This document shows, in pieces, positions 27,253 to 35,485 of a stretch of 64,000 nucleotides of DNA; the stretch's first letter is position 1, and every line of letters starts with the position of its first letter. A model generated the notes under the pieces. It made no database searches. It saw nothing but the letters and a program-made list of their open reading frames with translations, and was not told where the DNA came from. The position numbers and the translations under genes were made by a program. The stretch is taken from contig NZ_BNED01000005.1 of NCBI RefSeq assembly GCF_016755875.1, positions 6,408,501 to 6,472,500 of the forward strand. The letters are read 5' to 3'. Origin of the DNA: Streptomyces spororaveus. Lineage in GTDB: Bacteria; Actinomycetota; Actinomycetes; Streptomycetales; Streptomycetaceae.

Positions 27253-28472
27253 CCTCCGAGGACCGCTACACGGTGATCTCGGCGGACTGCCACGCGGGCG
27301 CCGACCTGCTGGACTACAAGCCGTACCTGGCCAGGCGCCACCACGACGACTTCGACGCATGGGCCGCCACCTACGTGAACCCGTACGAGGACCTCCTCGC
27401 GGACACCGCCGACCGCAACTGGAACTCCGCGCGGCGCCTCGCGGAGCTGGAGGCCGACGGCATCGTCGCCGAGGTCGTCTTCCCCAACACCATCCCGCCG
27501 TTCTTCCCCAAGGCCTCCCTGATGGCCCAGCCGCCGACGGCCGCCGAGTACGAGATGCGCTGGGCCGGGCTGCAGGCCCACAACCGCTGGCTGGCGGACT
27601 TCTGCGCGGACGCGCCGGGGCGGCGGGCGGGGGTGGCGCAGATCCTGCTGAACGACGTGGACGCGGCGGTGGGCGAGATCCGCCGTGTGCGGGCGGCCGG
27701 GCTGACGGGCGGCATCCTGCTCCCGGGCGTCCCGCCCGGCTCCACCGTCCCCGAGCTGTACTCGGCGGTGTACGACCCCATCTGGGCCGTGTGCGACGAG
27801 CTGGACGTCCCGGTCAACCACCACGGCGGCTCGGCCTCACCGCCGCTCGGCGACGAACCGGCGGCCCGGGCCGTCTTCATGGTGGAGACGACCTGGTTCT
27901 CCCACCGAGCCCTGTGGCACCTCGTCTTCGGCGGGGCCTTCCGCCGTCACCCGGGGCTCAAGCTGGTCCTCACGGAGCAGGGCTCCGGGTGGATCCCCGG
28001 CGTGCTGGAGATGCTGGACTACTACCACGGCCGCCTGGTCGCGGCCTCGGCCACGGCCGAGTCCAAGTTCGGGGCGGGCCTGGCGGAGTCGATGGGCCGG
28101 GGCCCGAGCGAGGTCTGGCGGGACAACTGTTTCGTGGGAGCGAGCTTCATGCGCCCCCACGAGGTCCCGCTGCGGGAGCGGATCGGCCTCGACAAGATCA
28201 TGTGGGGCAGCGACTACCCCCACGACGAGGGCACCACCCCCTTCTCCCGCGAAGGCCTCCGCATCGCCTACGCGGGCCTCCCGCGCGAGGAGGTCGCGGC
28301 GATGGTCGGCGGCAACGCGGCCCGCGTGTACGGCTTCGACCTGGCCCTGCTGGACGCGGTCGCGGCGAAGCACGGCCCGCTGGTCGCGGAGATAGCGCAA
28401 CCGCTGACGGCCGTGCCCCCGGAGGCCACGAGCCCGGCCTTCGCCAAGGGCGGCTCGGTCCGCGTCTGGTGA
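27249..28472 (+). CDS. Amidohydrolase family protein (Amidohydro_2), second of pair
   Basis: A 407-residue paralogue of the preceding gene, starting VISADCHAG and with matching barrel motifs VNHHGGSA and WGSDYPHDEGTTPFS. The GTG start overlaps the upstream stop by 4 nt. The pair share about the same order of motifs but differ in the active-site loops, so they may form a heteromer or handle consecutive intermediates. A strong hairpin terminator begins 9 nt after its stop, which closes the operon. Confidence 0.92.
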   Translation: MTSEDRYTVISADCHAGADLLDYKPYLARRHHDDFDAWAATYVNPYEDLLADTADRNWNSARRLAELEADGIVAEVVFPNTIPPFFPKASLMAQPPTAAEYEMRWAGLQAHNRWLADFCADAPGRRAGVAQILLNDVDAAVGEIRRVRAAGLTGGILLPGVPPGSTVPELYSAVYDPIWAVCDELDVPVNHHGGSASPPLGDEPAARAVFMVETTWFSHRALWHLVFGGAFRRHPGLKLVLTEQGSGWIPGVLEMLDYYHGRLVAASATAESKFGAGLAESMGRGPSEVWRDNCFVGASFMRPHEVPLRERIGLDKIMWGSDYPHDEGTTPFSREGLRIAYAGLPREEVAAMVGGNAARVYGFDLALLDAVAAKHGPLVAEIAQPLTAVPPEATSPAFAKGGSVRVW

Positions 28473-28480
28473 CACCGGCT

Positions 28481-28525
28481 CCCGCCGGGGCGGCTCGGTT
28501 CTCGTACACGAGCCGCCCCGGCGGG
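28481..28525 (+). terminator. Strong hairpin terminator closing the amidohydrolase operon
   Basis: A 17-bp perfect stem (CCCGCCGGGGCGGCTCG at 28481-28497 with its complement at 28509-28525) and an 11-nt loop. No T run. Confidence 0.85.
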
Positions 28526-28659
28526 ATGCCCTCCGCGCCGGTGAAGCGGCGCCGGACAAGGCGATCGCGACGTGCCCCGGCCCGGCCGGGGCTTCCCTCG
28601 TGCCCTGCCCTCGCCCCGGCCCGTAGGTCATCTCGCGAACCGCTGGTAACCCCGATGGA

Positions 28660-28671
28660 TACCGATCGGTA
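28660..28671. promoter_or_regulatory. Palindrome TACCGATCGGTA upstream of the AGMO-like gene
   Basis: A perfect 12-bp palindrome 46 nt upstream of ATG 28717, with a GGTAAC word repeated at 28645 and 28668. It is the only such element in the short promoter region between the terminator and the gene, and is a candidate operator for an unlinked regulator. Confidence 0.5.
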
Positions 28672-28716
28672 ACAACCCCTAGCGGCACCCCTGAGAGCGC
28701 CTCTATGGTGCGGGAC

Positions 28717-29622
28717 ATGCCGAACCTGCCCGATGTCGTGCTGTGGTCCATACCTGCCTTCGTGCTGCTCACCGTCATCGAGGTGGTGAGCTACCGGCTC
28801 CATCCCGACGAGGACGCCGCCGGCTACGACACCAAGGACGCCGTCACGAGCGTCACCATGGGGCTCGGCAGCATCGGCTTCGACCTGCTCTGGAAGATCC
28901 CGGTCGTCGCCGTCTTCACCGCGGTCTACGAACTGACGCCGCTGCGCGTGCCGTTCCTGTGGTGGACCGCCCTGCTGATGCTGCTCGTCCAGGACTTCCT
29001 CTACTACTGGCAGCACCGCCTCCACCACGTCATCCGCATCCTGTGGGCCTGCCACGTGGTTCACCACAGCAGCAAGCGGTTCAACCTCACCACCGCCCTG
29101 CGCCAGCCCTGGACCAGCGCCACCACCTGGTGGTTCTACCTGCCGATGGTGGCCCTCGGCGTGCACCCGGCGGCGATCCCGTTCTGCTACGGACTCAACC
29201 TCCTCTACCAGTTCTGGGTCCACACCGAGCGCATCGGGAAGCTGCCGCGGCCCTACGAGTACGTCTTCAACACGCCCTCCCACCACCGCGTCCACCACGC
29301 CTCGCAGGGCGGCTACCTGGACCGCAACTTCGGCGGCATCCTGATCGTCTGGGACCGGATGTTCGGCTCCTGGGTGGGGGAGACGGACAAGCCCGTCTAC
29401 GGGCTCACCAAGAACATCGCCACCCACAACCCGCTGCGCGTGGCCACCCACGAGTACGCCGCCATCGCCCGCGACGTACGCGCCGCCGGGAACTGGCGCC
29501 AGCGGGCCGGACACGTCTTCCGCGGCCCCGGCTGGCAGCCCGCGCCCGCCGCGGCCACGGCCCCCACCGCGGACGCGGCCGCCGCCGAGACCCGGCCGTC
29601 CGTGCAGGAGACCACCGCGTGA
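28717..29622 (+). CDS. Fatty acid hydroxylase superfamily protein resembling alkylglycerol monooxygenase
   Basis: A 301-residue membrane protein with the di-iron histidine motifs of the sterol desaturase/fatty acid hydroxylase superfamily: H-x3-H at 100-104 (WQHRLHH), H-x2-H-H at 113-117 (ACHVVHHSS) and H-x2-H-H at 190-194 (TPSHHRVHHA), with a further His at 169. NLLYQFWVHTERIGKLP and YEYVFNTPSHHRVHH are especially close to what I remember of animal TMEM195, the ether-lipid-cleaving alkylglycerol monooxygenase (AGMO). The 80-residue C-terminus is Ala/Pro/Thr rich. It overlaps lysoplasmalogenase by 4 nt. Identification as an AGMO relative is recall plus motif reading; a sterol or other lipid substrate is the alternative. 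Confidence 0.88.
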   Translation: MPNLPDVVLWSIPAFVLLTVIEVVSYRLHPDEDAAGYDTKDAVTSVTMGLGSIGFDLLWKIPVVAVFTAVYELTPLRVPFLWWTALLMLLVQDFLYYWQHRLHHVIRILWACHVVHHSSKRFNLTTALRQPWTSATTWWFYLPMVALGVHPAAIPFCYGLNLLYQFWVHTERIGKLPRPYEYVFNTPSHHRVHHASQGGYLDRNFGGILIVWDRMFGSWVGETDKPVYGLTKNIATHNPLRVATHEYAAIARDVRAAGNWRQRAGHVFRGPGWQPAPAAATAPTADAAAAETRPSVQETTA

Positions 29623-30317
29623 GCACCGCCGACAGCACCGCCGAGTCCCCGGGCCGGCCCGCCCCCGCCTGGGCCGCGGACCGGACGCCCGTCGGCCGGT
29701 CGCGCCTCGGCCGCCTCGCCCTCCTGGCCTTCGCCGTGGCCGCCGCCGTCGACCTCGGCTCCCTGCTCGCCGGCTGGCACCTCGGGCACGTCATCGCCAA
29801 GCCGCTGCTGATGCCGCTGCTCGTGACCCACATGGCCACCCGCGGCGCGCCCCGCCTGCTGATCGCCGCCCTGCTGTTCGGCTGGGGCGGAGACCTGGCC
29901 CTGCTCTTCGACGCCGAGCCCGCCTTCCTCGTGGGCATGGGCTCCTTCGCCGCCGGGCACGTCTGCTACCTCGTCCTCTTCGGCAAGCGGCCCGCGAACC
30001 CGCTGGTCGGGGGCGCGTACCTGCTCGCCCTCCTCGGGACCGTCGCCCTGCTGTGGTCCGATCTGCCGGCCGACCTGCGGATCCCCGTGGCCGGCTACAG
30101 CCTGCTGCTCACCGCCATGGCGTTCCGCTCCAGCGCCCTCGGGCTGCGCGCCGGGGCCGGCGGCGCGCTGTTCCTGCTCTCCGACACCCTCATCGCCACC
30201 GGCGTCGCGGAATGGCCCCAGCTGCCCCGCCCTGACTTCTGGATCATGGCCACCTACCTGGCCGCCCAGTACCTGCTGGCCACTGGTACGCCCTCCCGGG
30301 AAGCAGGCGTACGGTAG
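29619..30317 (+). CDS. Lysoplasmalogenase (YhhN/TMEM86 family)
   Basis: A 232-residue membrane protein with about eight helices and an extra 35-residue N-terminal hydrophilic stretch. The family motifs KPLLMPLLV, GWGGDLALLFD and FLLSDTLIATGV, which carry the conserved polar active-site residues, are present. YhhN/TMEM86 enzymes hydrolyse the vinyl-ether bond of lysoplasmalogens, releasing an aldehyde. The GTG start overlaps the AGMO-like stop (GTGA). Coupling to the oxygenase strongly suggests both act on ether-type lipids. Confidence 0.9.
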   Translation: MSTADSTAESPGRPAPAWAADRTPVGRSRLGRLALLAFAVAAAVDLGSLLAGWHLGHVIAKPLLMPLLVTHMATRGAPRLLIAALLFGWGGDLALLFDAEPAFLVGMGSFAAGHVCYLVLFGKRPANPLVGGAYLLALLGTVALLWSDLPADLRIPVAGYSLLLTAMAFRSSALGLRAGAGGALFLLSDTLIATGVAEWPQLPRPDFWIMATYLAAQYLLATGTPSREAGVR

Positions 30318-30373
30318 GACGGTTCCACAGTCGTACAAGACTGAACGATCCCGATCCGGAGGACTGCACCACC

Positions 30374-31417
30374 ATGCGAGCCACCGTCATCCACGCCCCG
30401 CACGACATCCGCGTGGAGGAGGTGCCCGACGCTGCGATCCAGCGCCCCGAGGACGCCGTCGTCCGCGTCCTGCGTGCCTGTATCTGCGGCAGCGACCTGT
30501 GGGCCTACCGCGGCGAGGCCGCGCGGCAGCCCGGCCAGCGCATCGGCCACGAGTTCCTGGGCATCGTCGAGGAGACCGGCTCCGCCGTGTCCGGCCTGAG
30601 CGCCGGCGACCTCGTCGTCGCGCCCTTCATGTGGTCGGACGGCACCTGTGAGTACTGCAAGGAGGGCCTGTTCACCTCCTGCGACCACGGCGGATTCTGG
30701 GGCTCGGTCGGCCACGACGGGGGCCAGGGCGAGGCCGTCCGCGTTCCGCACGCCGACGGCACCCTGGTCAAGCTGCCCGCCGAGGCCGCCTCCGACGACC
30801 ACCTGCTGACCGGTCTGCTCGCGCTGTCCGACGTCATGGGCACCGGCCACCACGCGGCCCTCGGCGCGGGCGTGCGCCCGGGCTCCACGGTCGCCGTCGT
30901 CGGCGACGGCGCGGTCGGCCTGTGCGGCGTCCTCGCCGCCAAGCGCCTGGGCGCCGAGCGGATCATCGCCCTGGGCCGCCACGCCGTGCGCACGGACATC
31001 GCCAAGCTCTTCGGGGCCACCGATGTCGTCGCCGAGCGCGGCGAGGCCGCCGAGGCGGCCGTGCGCGAGCTCCTCGGCGGCCGGGGCGCGCAGGCGGTCA
31101 TCGAGGCGGTCGGCACGGAGCAGTCCATGCGCACCGCCGTGAACATCACCCGCGACGGCGGGGCCATCGGCTACGTCGGCGTCCCGCACGGGAGCGGCAC
31201 CGGCCTCGACCTCGGCGTCATGTTCGACCGCAACATCACGCTGCGCGGCGGTGTGGCACCGGTCCGCGCCTACATCCCGGAGCTGCTGGAGGACGTGCTC
31301 AGCGGCGCGATCGACCCGGCGCCGGTCTTCGACCGCGCCGTCTCCCTGGACGAGGTCCCGGACGGCTACCGGGCGATGGACGACCGCAGCGCACTCAAGG
31401 TCATGATCAAGCCCTGA
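30374..31417 (+). CDS. Zinc-dependent alcohol dehydrogenase
   Basis: A 347-residue medium-chain dehydrogenase. Catalytic zinc ligands Cys38 (ICGSD) and His59-Glu60 (GHE) are present. The structural-zinc lobe has only three Cys (C-x2-C-x7-C in GTCEYCKEGLFTSC), the first of the usual four being replaced. The NAD(P) site is VVGDGAVG near residue 175. It starts 57 nt after the lysoplasmalogenase stop, following CGGAGGAC; the aldehydes released by its neighbours would be suitable substrates, but that is inference. Confidence 0.9.
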   Translation: MRATVIHAPHDIRVEEVPDAAIQRPEDAVVRVLRACICGSDLWAYRGEAARQPGQRIGHEFLGIVEETGSAVSGLSAGDLVVAPFMWSDGTCEYCKEGLFTSCDHGGFWGSVGHDGGQGEAVRVPHADGTLVKLPAEAASDDHLLTGLLALSDVMGTGHHAALGAGVRPGSTVAVVGDGAVGLCGVLAAKRLGAERIIALGRHAVRTDIAKLFGATDVVAERGEAAEAAVRELLGGRGAQAVIEAVGTEQSMRTAVNITRDGGAIGYVGVPHGSGTGLDLGVMFDRNITLRGGVAPVRAYIPELLEDVLSGAIDPAPVFDRAVSLDEVPDGYRAMDDRSALKVMIKP

Positions 31418-31470
31418 CCTGCCGCAACCGGCCTGCGGTAGGCCCGCAGGCCGCACAGCGGACGAACGAG

Positions 31471-31512
31471 AGGACGGGCCGGCCGGGTGATCCCCGGCCG
31501 GCCCGTCCTTTT
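31471..31512 (+). terminator. Rho-independent terminator after the ADH gene
   Basis: A 17-bp perfect stem from AGGACGGGCCGGCCGGG (31471-31487) to its complement (31493-31509), loop TGATC, then a TTTT run. Confidence 0.95.
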
Positions 31513-31926
31513 GTCATGCCCGCCGGCGGGGCATCCACGGCTCCCGACCCTCCTGTCCTGCCGCCGCCCCTGCCGCCGCCGCCGCCCCTGCCGGCGGCGT
31601 CGGGGCCGTCCGGGTGGCACCGACCGACACGAACGGGCCGCGCCGGGCCCGCAGCCGCACGGCGCGGTCCGCGCTCTGGGAACGTGCGAGGGCGACCCGG
31701 TCTGCTCACCGGCCGTCACCGCCGTTCCGCCGGCCGCTCGACGGCCTTCTTCGCCGCCTTCACCGTGGCGTACGACGAACCGGTTCCCGAGGAATCAACG
31801 GGTGTTGAACCGTCCCGACGCGCCGTCCGTGCCGTTGACAGGGGGGATCGGCACCACCGGTCCCCCCACACGGAGGTTGTTTTGTCCGTCGTCCCCACCG
31901 CACCCGCGTCACAAGGAGAGCCCCCC
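31513..31926. other. 414-nt gap with no supported gene
   Basis: GC-rich spacer between the ADH terminator and the DUF485 gene. I see an inverted repeat GGGGGGA/TCCCCCC (31841-31847 and 31861-31867) beside a TTGACA word at 31835, and AAGGAG before the next start. No long ORF here has convincing protein-like sequence. It presumably holds the acetate-symport promoter. Confidence 0.6.
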
Positions 31927-32292
31927 GTGACCACCGAAGCAGCGCCGCCGCCGGGCAGCGCGGGAACGCCACCGGCGGCCCCCACGGCCGATGACTACAC
32001 GAGCGTCCAGTACAGCGCGGAGTTCACCGAACTGCGCCGCTCCTACCGCTCCTTCGCCTTCCCGCTCACCGTGGCCTTCATCGCCTGGTACCTGCTCTAC
32101 GTCCTGCTGTCCAACTACGCGGGCGGCTTCATGGGGACCAAGCTCTTCGGCAACATCAACGTCGCCCTCGTGCTCGGCCTCGCCCAGTTCGCGACGACCT
32201 TCCTGATCGCCTGGCTCTACGCGCGGCACGCGGCCGCGAAGCTCGACCCCAAGGCCGAGGCCATCAAGGCGCGGATGGAGGCCGCCGAATGA
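31927..32292 (+). CDS. DUF485 small membrane subunit of acetate symporter
   Basis: A 121-residue protein with two membrane helices (LTVAFIAWYLLYVLLSNYA and VALVLGLAQFATTFLIAWLY) and a Pro/Ala-rich N-terminal stretch. This is the DUF485 family, whose members nearly always precede ActP-type symporters and may stabilise them. It ends in KAEAIKARMEAAE and its stop overlaps the symporter start (ATGA). The GTG follows AAGGAG. Confidence 0.93.
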   Translation: MTTEAAPPPGSAGTPPAAPTADDYTSVQYSAEFTELRRSYRSFAFPLTVAFIAWYLLYVLLSNYAGGFMGTKLFGNINVALVLGLAQFATTFLIAWLYARHAAAKLDPKAEAIKARMEAAE

Positions 32293-33917
32293 GCGGCACG
32301 CGGCACCTGACGACGCTCGCGGCGGGCGCCTCCGAGCACCGCCCGCTGATCATCACCCTGTTCGGGCTGTTCGTCGTCGCCACCCTGATCATCACCGTCT
32401 GGGCCGGCCGCCAGACGAAGGGAGCCGCCGACTTCTACGCGGGCGGCCGCCAGTTCACCGGCTTCCAGAACGGCCTCGCCATCTCCGGCGACTACATGTC
32501 GGCCGCGTCCTTCCTCGGCATCGCCGGAGCCATCGCCCTCTTCGGCTACGACGGCTTCCTCTACTCCATCGGCTTCCTCGTCGCCTGGCTGGTGGCCCTG
32601 CTGCTCGTCGCCGAGCCCCTGCGCAACTCCGGCCGCTACACGATGGGCGACGTCCTCGCGTACCGGATGCGCCAGCGGCCCGTCCGGACCGCCGCCGGCA
32701 CCTCCACCATCGTGGTCTCGATCTTCTACCTGCTCGCCCAGATGGCCGGCGCCGGCGTGCTCGTCTCGCTGCTCCTGGGGATCACCAGCGACGGCGGCAA
32801 GGTGGCCGTCGTCGCGCTGGTCGGCGTACTGATGATCGTCTACGTGACGATCGGCGGCATGAAGGGCACCACCTGGGTCCAGATGATCAAGGCGGTGCTG
32901 CTGATCGCGGGCGCCCTGCTGATCACCCTCCTGGTCCTGGTGAAGTTCAACTTCAACATCTCCGACTTGCTCGGCAAGGCCGCCGAGAACAGCGGACAGG
33001 GGGCGAAGTTCCTCGAGCCCGGCCTCAAGTACGGCAAGGACCCGACCACCAAGCTGGACTTCATCTCGCTCGGCCTGGCCCTCGTCCTCGGGACCGCCGG
33101 CCTGCCGCACATCCTGATCCGCTTCTACACGGTGCCCACCGCGCAGGCCGCCCGCAAGTCCGTCCTCTGGGCCACCGGCATCATCGGCGGCTTCTACCTG
33201 ATGACGATCGCCCTCGGCTTCGGCGCCGCGGCGCTGCTCAAGCGGGCCGACATCATCGCCTCCAACAAGGCCGGCAACACCGCCGCGCCGCTGCTCGCCC
33301 AGGCCGTCGGCGGTGGCCCGGACTCCACCGGCGGGGCCATCCTGCTCGCCGTGATCTCCGCGGTCGCCTTCGCCACCATCCTGGCCGTCGTCGCGGGCCT
33401 CACCCTCGCCTCCTCCTCGTCCTTCGCGCACGACCTGTACGTGAACGTGATCCGCAAGGGCAAGGCCACCGAGAAGGAGGAGATGCGCGCGGCCCGCTGG
33501 TCCACCGTGGTCATCGGAGCCGTCGCCATCGGCCTGGGCGCGCTGGCCCGCGACCTGAACGTGGCCGGCCTCGTCGCGCTCGCCTTCGCGGTCGCGGCCT
33601 CCGCGAACCTGCCGACGATCCTCTACAGCCTGTTCTGGAAGCGCTTCACCACCCGGGGCGCGCTCTGGTCCATCTACGGCGGACTGGTCTCGGCGGTCGG
33701 CCTGGTGCTGTTCTCCCCGGTCGTGTCGGGGAAGCCCACGTCCATGTTCAAGGACGCCGACTTCTTCTGGTTCCCGCTGGAGAACCCGGGGATCATCTCC
33801 ATCCCCCTCGGCTTCCTGCTGGGCTGGCTGGGAACGGTCCTCTCCAAGGAGGAGGCCGACCCCCGCAAGTTCGCCGAGCTGGAGGTACGCTCCCTCACCG
33901 GAACCGGGGCGCACTGA
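32289..33917 (+). CDS. actP: Sodium:solute symporter, acetate/cation symporter ActP-like
   Basis: A 542-residue permease with about 13 membrane helices in the SSS family. GRQFTGFQNGLAISGDYMSAASFLGI and IFYLLAQMAGAGVLVSLLLGI are strong ActP-type segments, as are AGLPHILIRFYTVPTAQAARKSV and ISAVAFATILAVVAGLTLASSS. It is expected to import acetate or a similar short carboxylate with a cation. Coupled by 4-nt overlap to DUF485. A hairpin lies shortly after its stop. Confidence 0.95.
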   Translation: MSGTRHLTTLAAGASEHRPLIITLFGLFVVATLIITVWAGRQTKGAADFYAGGRQFTGFQNGLAISGDYMSAASFLGIAGAIALFGYDGFLYSIGFLVAWLVALLLVAEPLRNSGRYTMGDVLAYRMRQRPVRTAAGTSTIVVSIFYLLAQMAGAGVLVSLLLGITSDGGKVAVVALVGVLMIVYVTIGGMKGTTWVQMIKAVLLIAGALLITLLVLVKFNFNISDLLGKAAENSGQGAKFLEPGLKYGKDPTTKLDFISLGLALVLGTAGLPHILIRFYTVPTAQAARKSVLWATGIIGGFYLMTIALGFGAAALLKRADIIASNKAGNTAAPLLAQAVGGGPDSTGGAILLAVISAVAFATILAVVAGLTLASSSSFAHDLYVNVIRKGKATEKEEMRAARWSTVVIGAVAIGLGALARDLNVAGLVALAFAVAASANLPTILYSLFWKRFTTRGALWSIYGGLVSAVGLVLFSPVVSGKPTSMFKDADFFWFPLENPGIISIPLGFLLGWLGTVLSKEEADPRKFAELEVRSLTGTGAH

Positions 33918-33935
33918 CACCATCCGAACACCCAG

Positions 33936-33971
33936 CGTGGCCGCGTGGTAGGTCCCTACGACGCGGCCACG
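33936..33971 (+). terminator. Hairpin after actP
   Basis: CGTGGCCGCGT (33936-33946) pairs with ACGCGGCCACG (33961-33971), and GTAGG/CCTAC pair within the loop. No U tract, so strength is uncertain. Confidence 0.75.
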
Positions 33972-34095
33972 TCACGTCTCGTTCATTTGGGCACCTCTGG
34001 ATGACACAGCCGTCACGTAGTCTCGAAATAGAACGCGTGAAGTAGATCCAATGTCCGCGCGTACCTCTACTTCCGGACAGGGGAGGGGGCCCACA

Positions 34096-35085
34096 GTGCT
34101 TCTCGACACCTACGGCCGCGTGGCCACTGACCTGCGCGTCTCACTGACCGACCGCTGCAATCTGCGCTGCACCTACTGCATGCCCGAAGAAGGGCTGCAG
34201 TGGCTCGGCAAGTCGGACCTGCTCAGTGACGACGAGATCGTCCGGCTGATCCGTATCGCGGTCACCCGGCTCGGCATCACCGAGGTCCGGTTCACCGGCG
34301 GCGAGCCGCTGCTGCGGCCCGGCCTGGTGGGGATCGTCGAGCGGTGCGCGGCCCTGGAGCCCCGCCCCAAGATGTCGCTGACCACCAACGGCATAGGTCT
34401 GCGGCGCACCGCGCAGGCCCTGAAGGCCGCCGGGCTGGACCGGGTGAACGTGTCCCTGGACACCCTGCGGCCCGAGGTCTTCAAGACCCTCACCCGCCGC
34501 GACCGGCACAAGGACGTCATCGAGGGCATGGCCGCGGCCCGCGAGGCCGGCCTCACTCCCGTCAAGGTCAACGCCGTGCTCATGCCCGGCCTCAACGACG
34601 ACGAGGCCCCCGACCTGCTGGCCTGGGCCGTGGAGAACGAGTACGAGCTCCGCTTCATCGAGCAGATGCCGCTCGACGCCCAGCACGGCTGGAAGCGCGA
34701 CGGCATGATCACTGCCGGGGACATCCTGGAGTCCCTGCGCACCCGCTTCACGCTCACCGAGGAAGGCGCCGTCGAGCGCGGCTCCGCCCCGGCCGAGCGC
34801 TGGCTGGTCGACGGCGGCCCGGCCACCGTCGGTGTCATCGCCTCGGTCACCCGCCCGTTCTGCGGCGCATGCGACCGTACCCGGCTCACGGCCGACGGCC
34901 AGGTGCGTACGTGCCTGTTCGCGACGGAGGAGTCGGACCTGCGCGCGGCCCTGCGCTCGGGCGCCCCGGACGAGGAGATCGCCCGGCTGTGGAAGGTCGC
35001 GATGTGGGGCAAGAAGGCCGGGTCCGGTCTCGACGACCCGTCCTTCCTGCAGCCCGACCGCCCGATGTCGGCGATCGGCGGCTGA
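34096..35085 (+). CDS. moaA: GTP 3',8-cyclase (molybdenum cofactor step 1)
   Basis: A 329-residue radical SAM enzyme that converts GTP to the 3',8-cyclo intermediate on the way to cyclic pyranopterin phosphate. The N-terminal cluster motif CNLRCTYC is C21-x3-C25-x2-C28; the C-terminal cluster is in PFCGACDRTRLTADGQVRTC; the protein ends with the conserved Gly-Gly tail (SAIGG). GTG 34096 is preferred because GGGAGGGGG lies 6-15 nt upstream; an in-frame ATG at 34051 would add 15 residues with a poor site. No other moa gene is nearby. Confidence 0.96.
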   Translation: MLLDTYGRVATDLRVSLTDRCNLRCTYCMPEEGLQWLGKSDLLSDDEIVRLIRIAVTRLGITEVRFTGGEPLLRPGLVGIVERCAALEPRPKMSLTTNGIGLRRTAQALKAAGLDRVNVSLDTLRPEVFKTLTRRDRHKDVIEGMAAAREAGLTPVKVNAVLMPGLNDDEAPDLLAWAVENEYELRFIEQMPLDAQHGWKRDGMITAGDILESLRTRFTLTEEGAVERGSAPAERWLVDGGPATVGVIASVTRPFCGACDRTRLTADGQVRTCLFATEESDLRAALRSGAPDEEIARLWKVAMWGKKAGSGLDDPSFLQPDRPMSAIGG

Positions 35086-35091
35086 CCGGGG

Positions 35092-35349
35092 TCAGCGCAG
35101 GCGCTCCGAGCCCTCCGGCTGCACCCACTCGTCGAGCTTCACGACGTCCTTGAGGAAACCGCGGACCCCCAGGAACTGGGAGAGGTGTTCGCGGTGCTCC
35201 TCGCACGCCAGCCAGGTCTTGCGCCGCTCCGGCGTGTGCAGCGTCGGGTTGTTCCACGCCAGGACCCAGACGGCCGCGTCGCGGCAGCCCTTGGCGGAGC
35301 AGGTGGGGAGTTCTTCGGAGCCGGAGCCGGAGGCGTTGGAGGAAGTCAC
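35092..35349 (-). CDS. Small conserved protein with Cys/His pattern, unknown function
   Basis: An 85-residue soluble protein. A Ser/Gly-rich start precedes PTCSAKGCRDAAVWVLAWNNPTLHTPERRKTWLACEEHREHL, where Cys-x4-Cys, a later Cys and His residues could hold one zinc. The C-terminus continues FLGVRGFLKDVVKLDEWV. I do not know a function. Convergent with moaA (7-nt gap). The start is GTG 35349. Confidence 0.8.
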   Translation of the reverse strand: MTSSNASGSGSEELPTCSAKGCRDAAVWVLAWNNPTLHTPERRKTWLACEEHREHLSQFLGVRGFLKDVVKLDEWVQPEGSERLR

Positions 35350-35485
35350 GGCCCCACATTAGAACGGAATGGCGACGCCGAGCAGCCACGGGGGGAGCTG
35401 CCCGGCGTCGGTCCGTCGCTCCGACGGGGGATGCGGAGCGCGTGAGCAGTATGTCACGCAGGACCCGGTGGAGTGCACCGGAACT

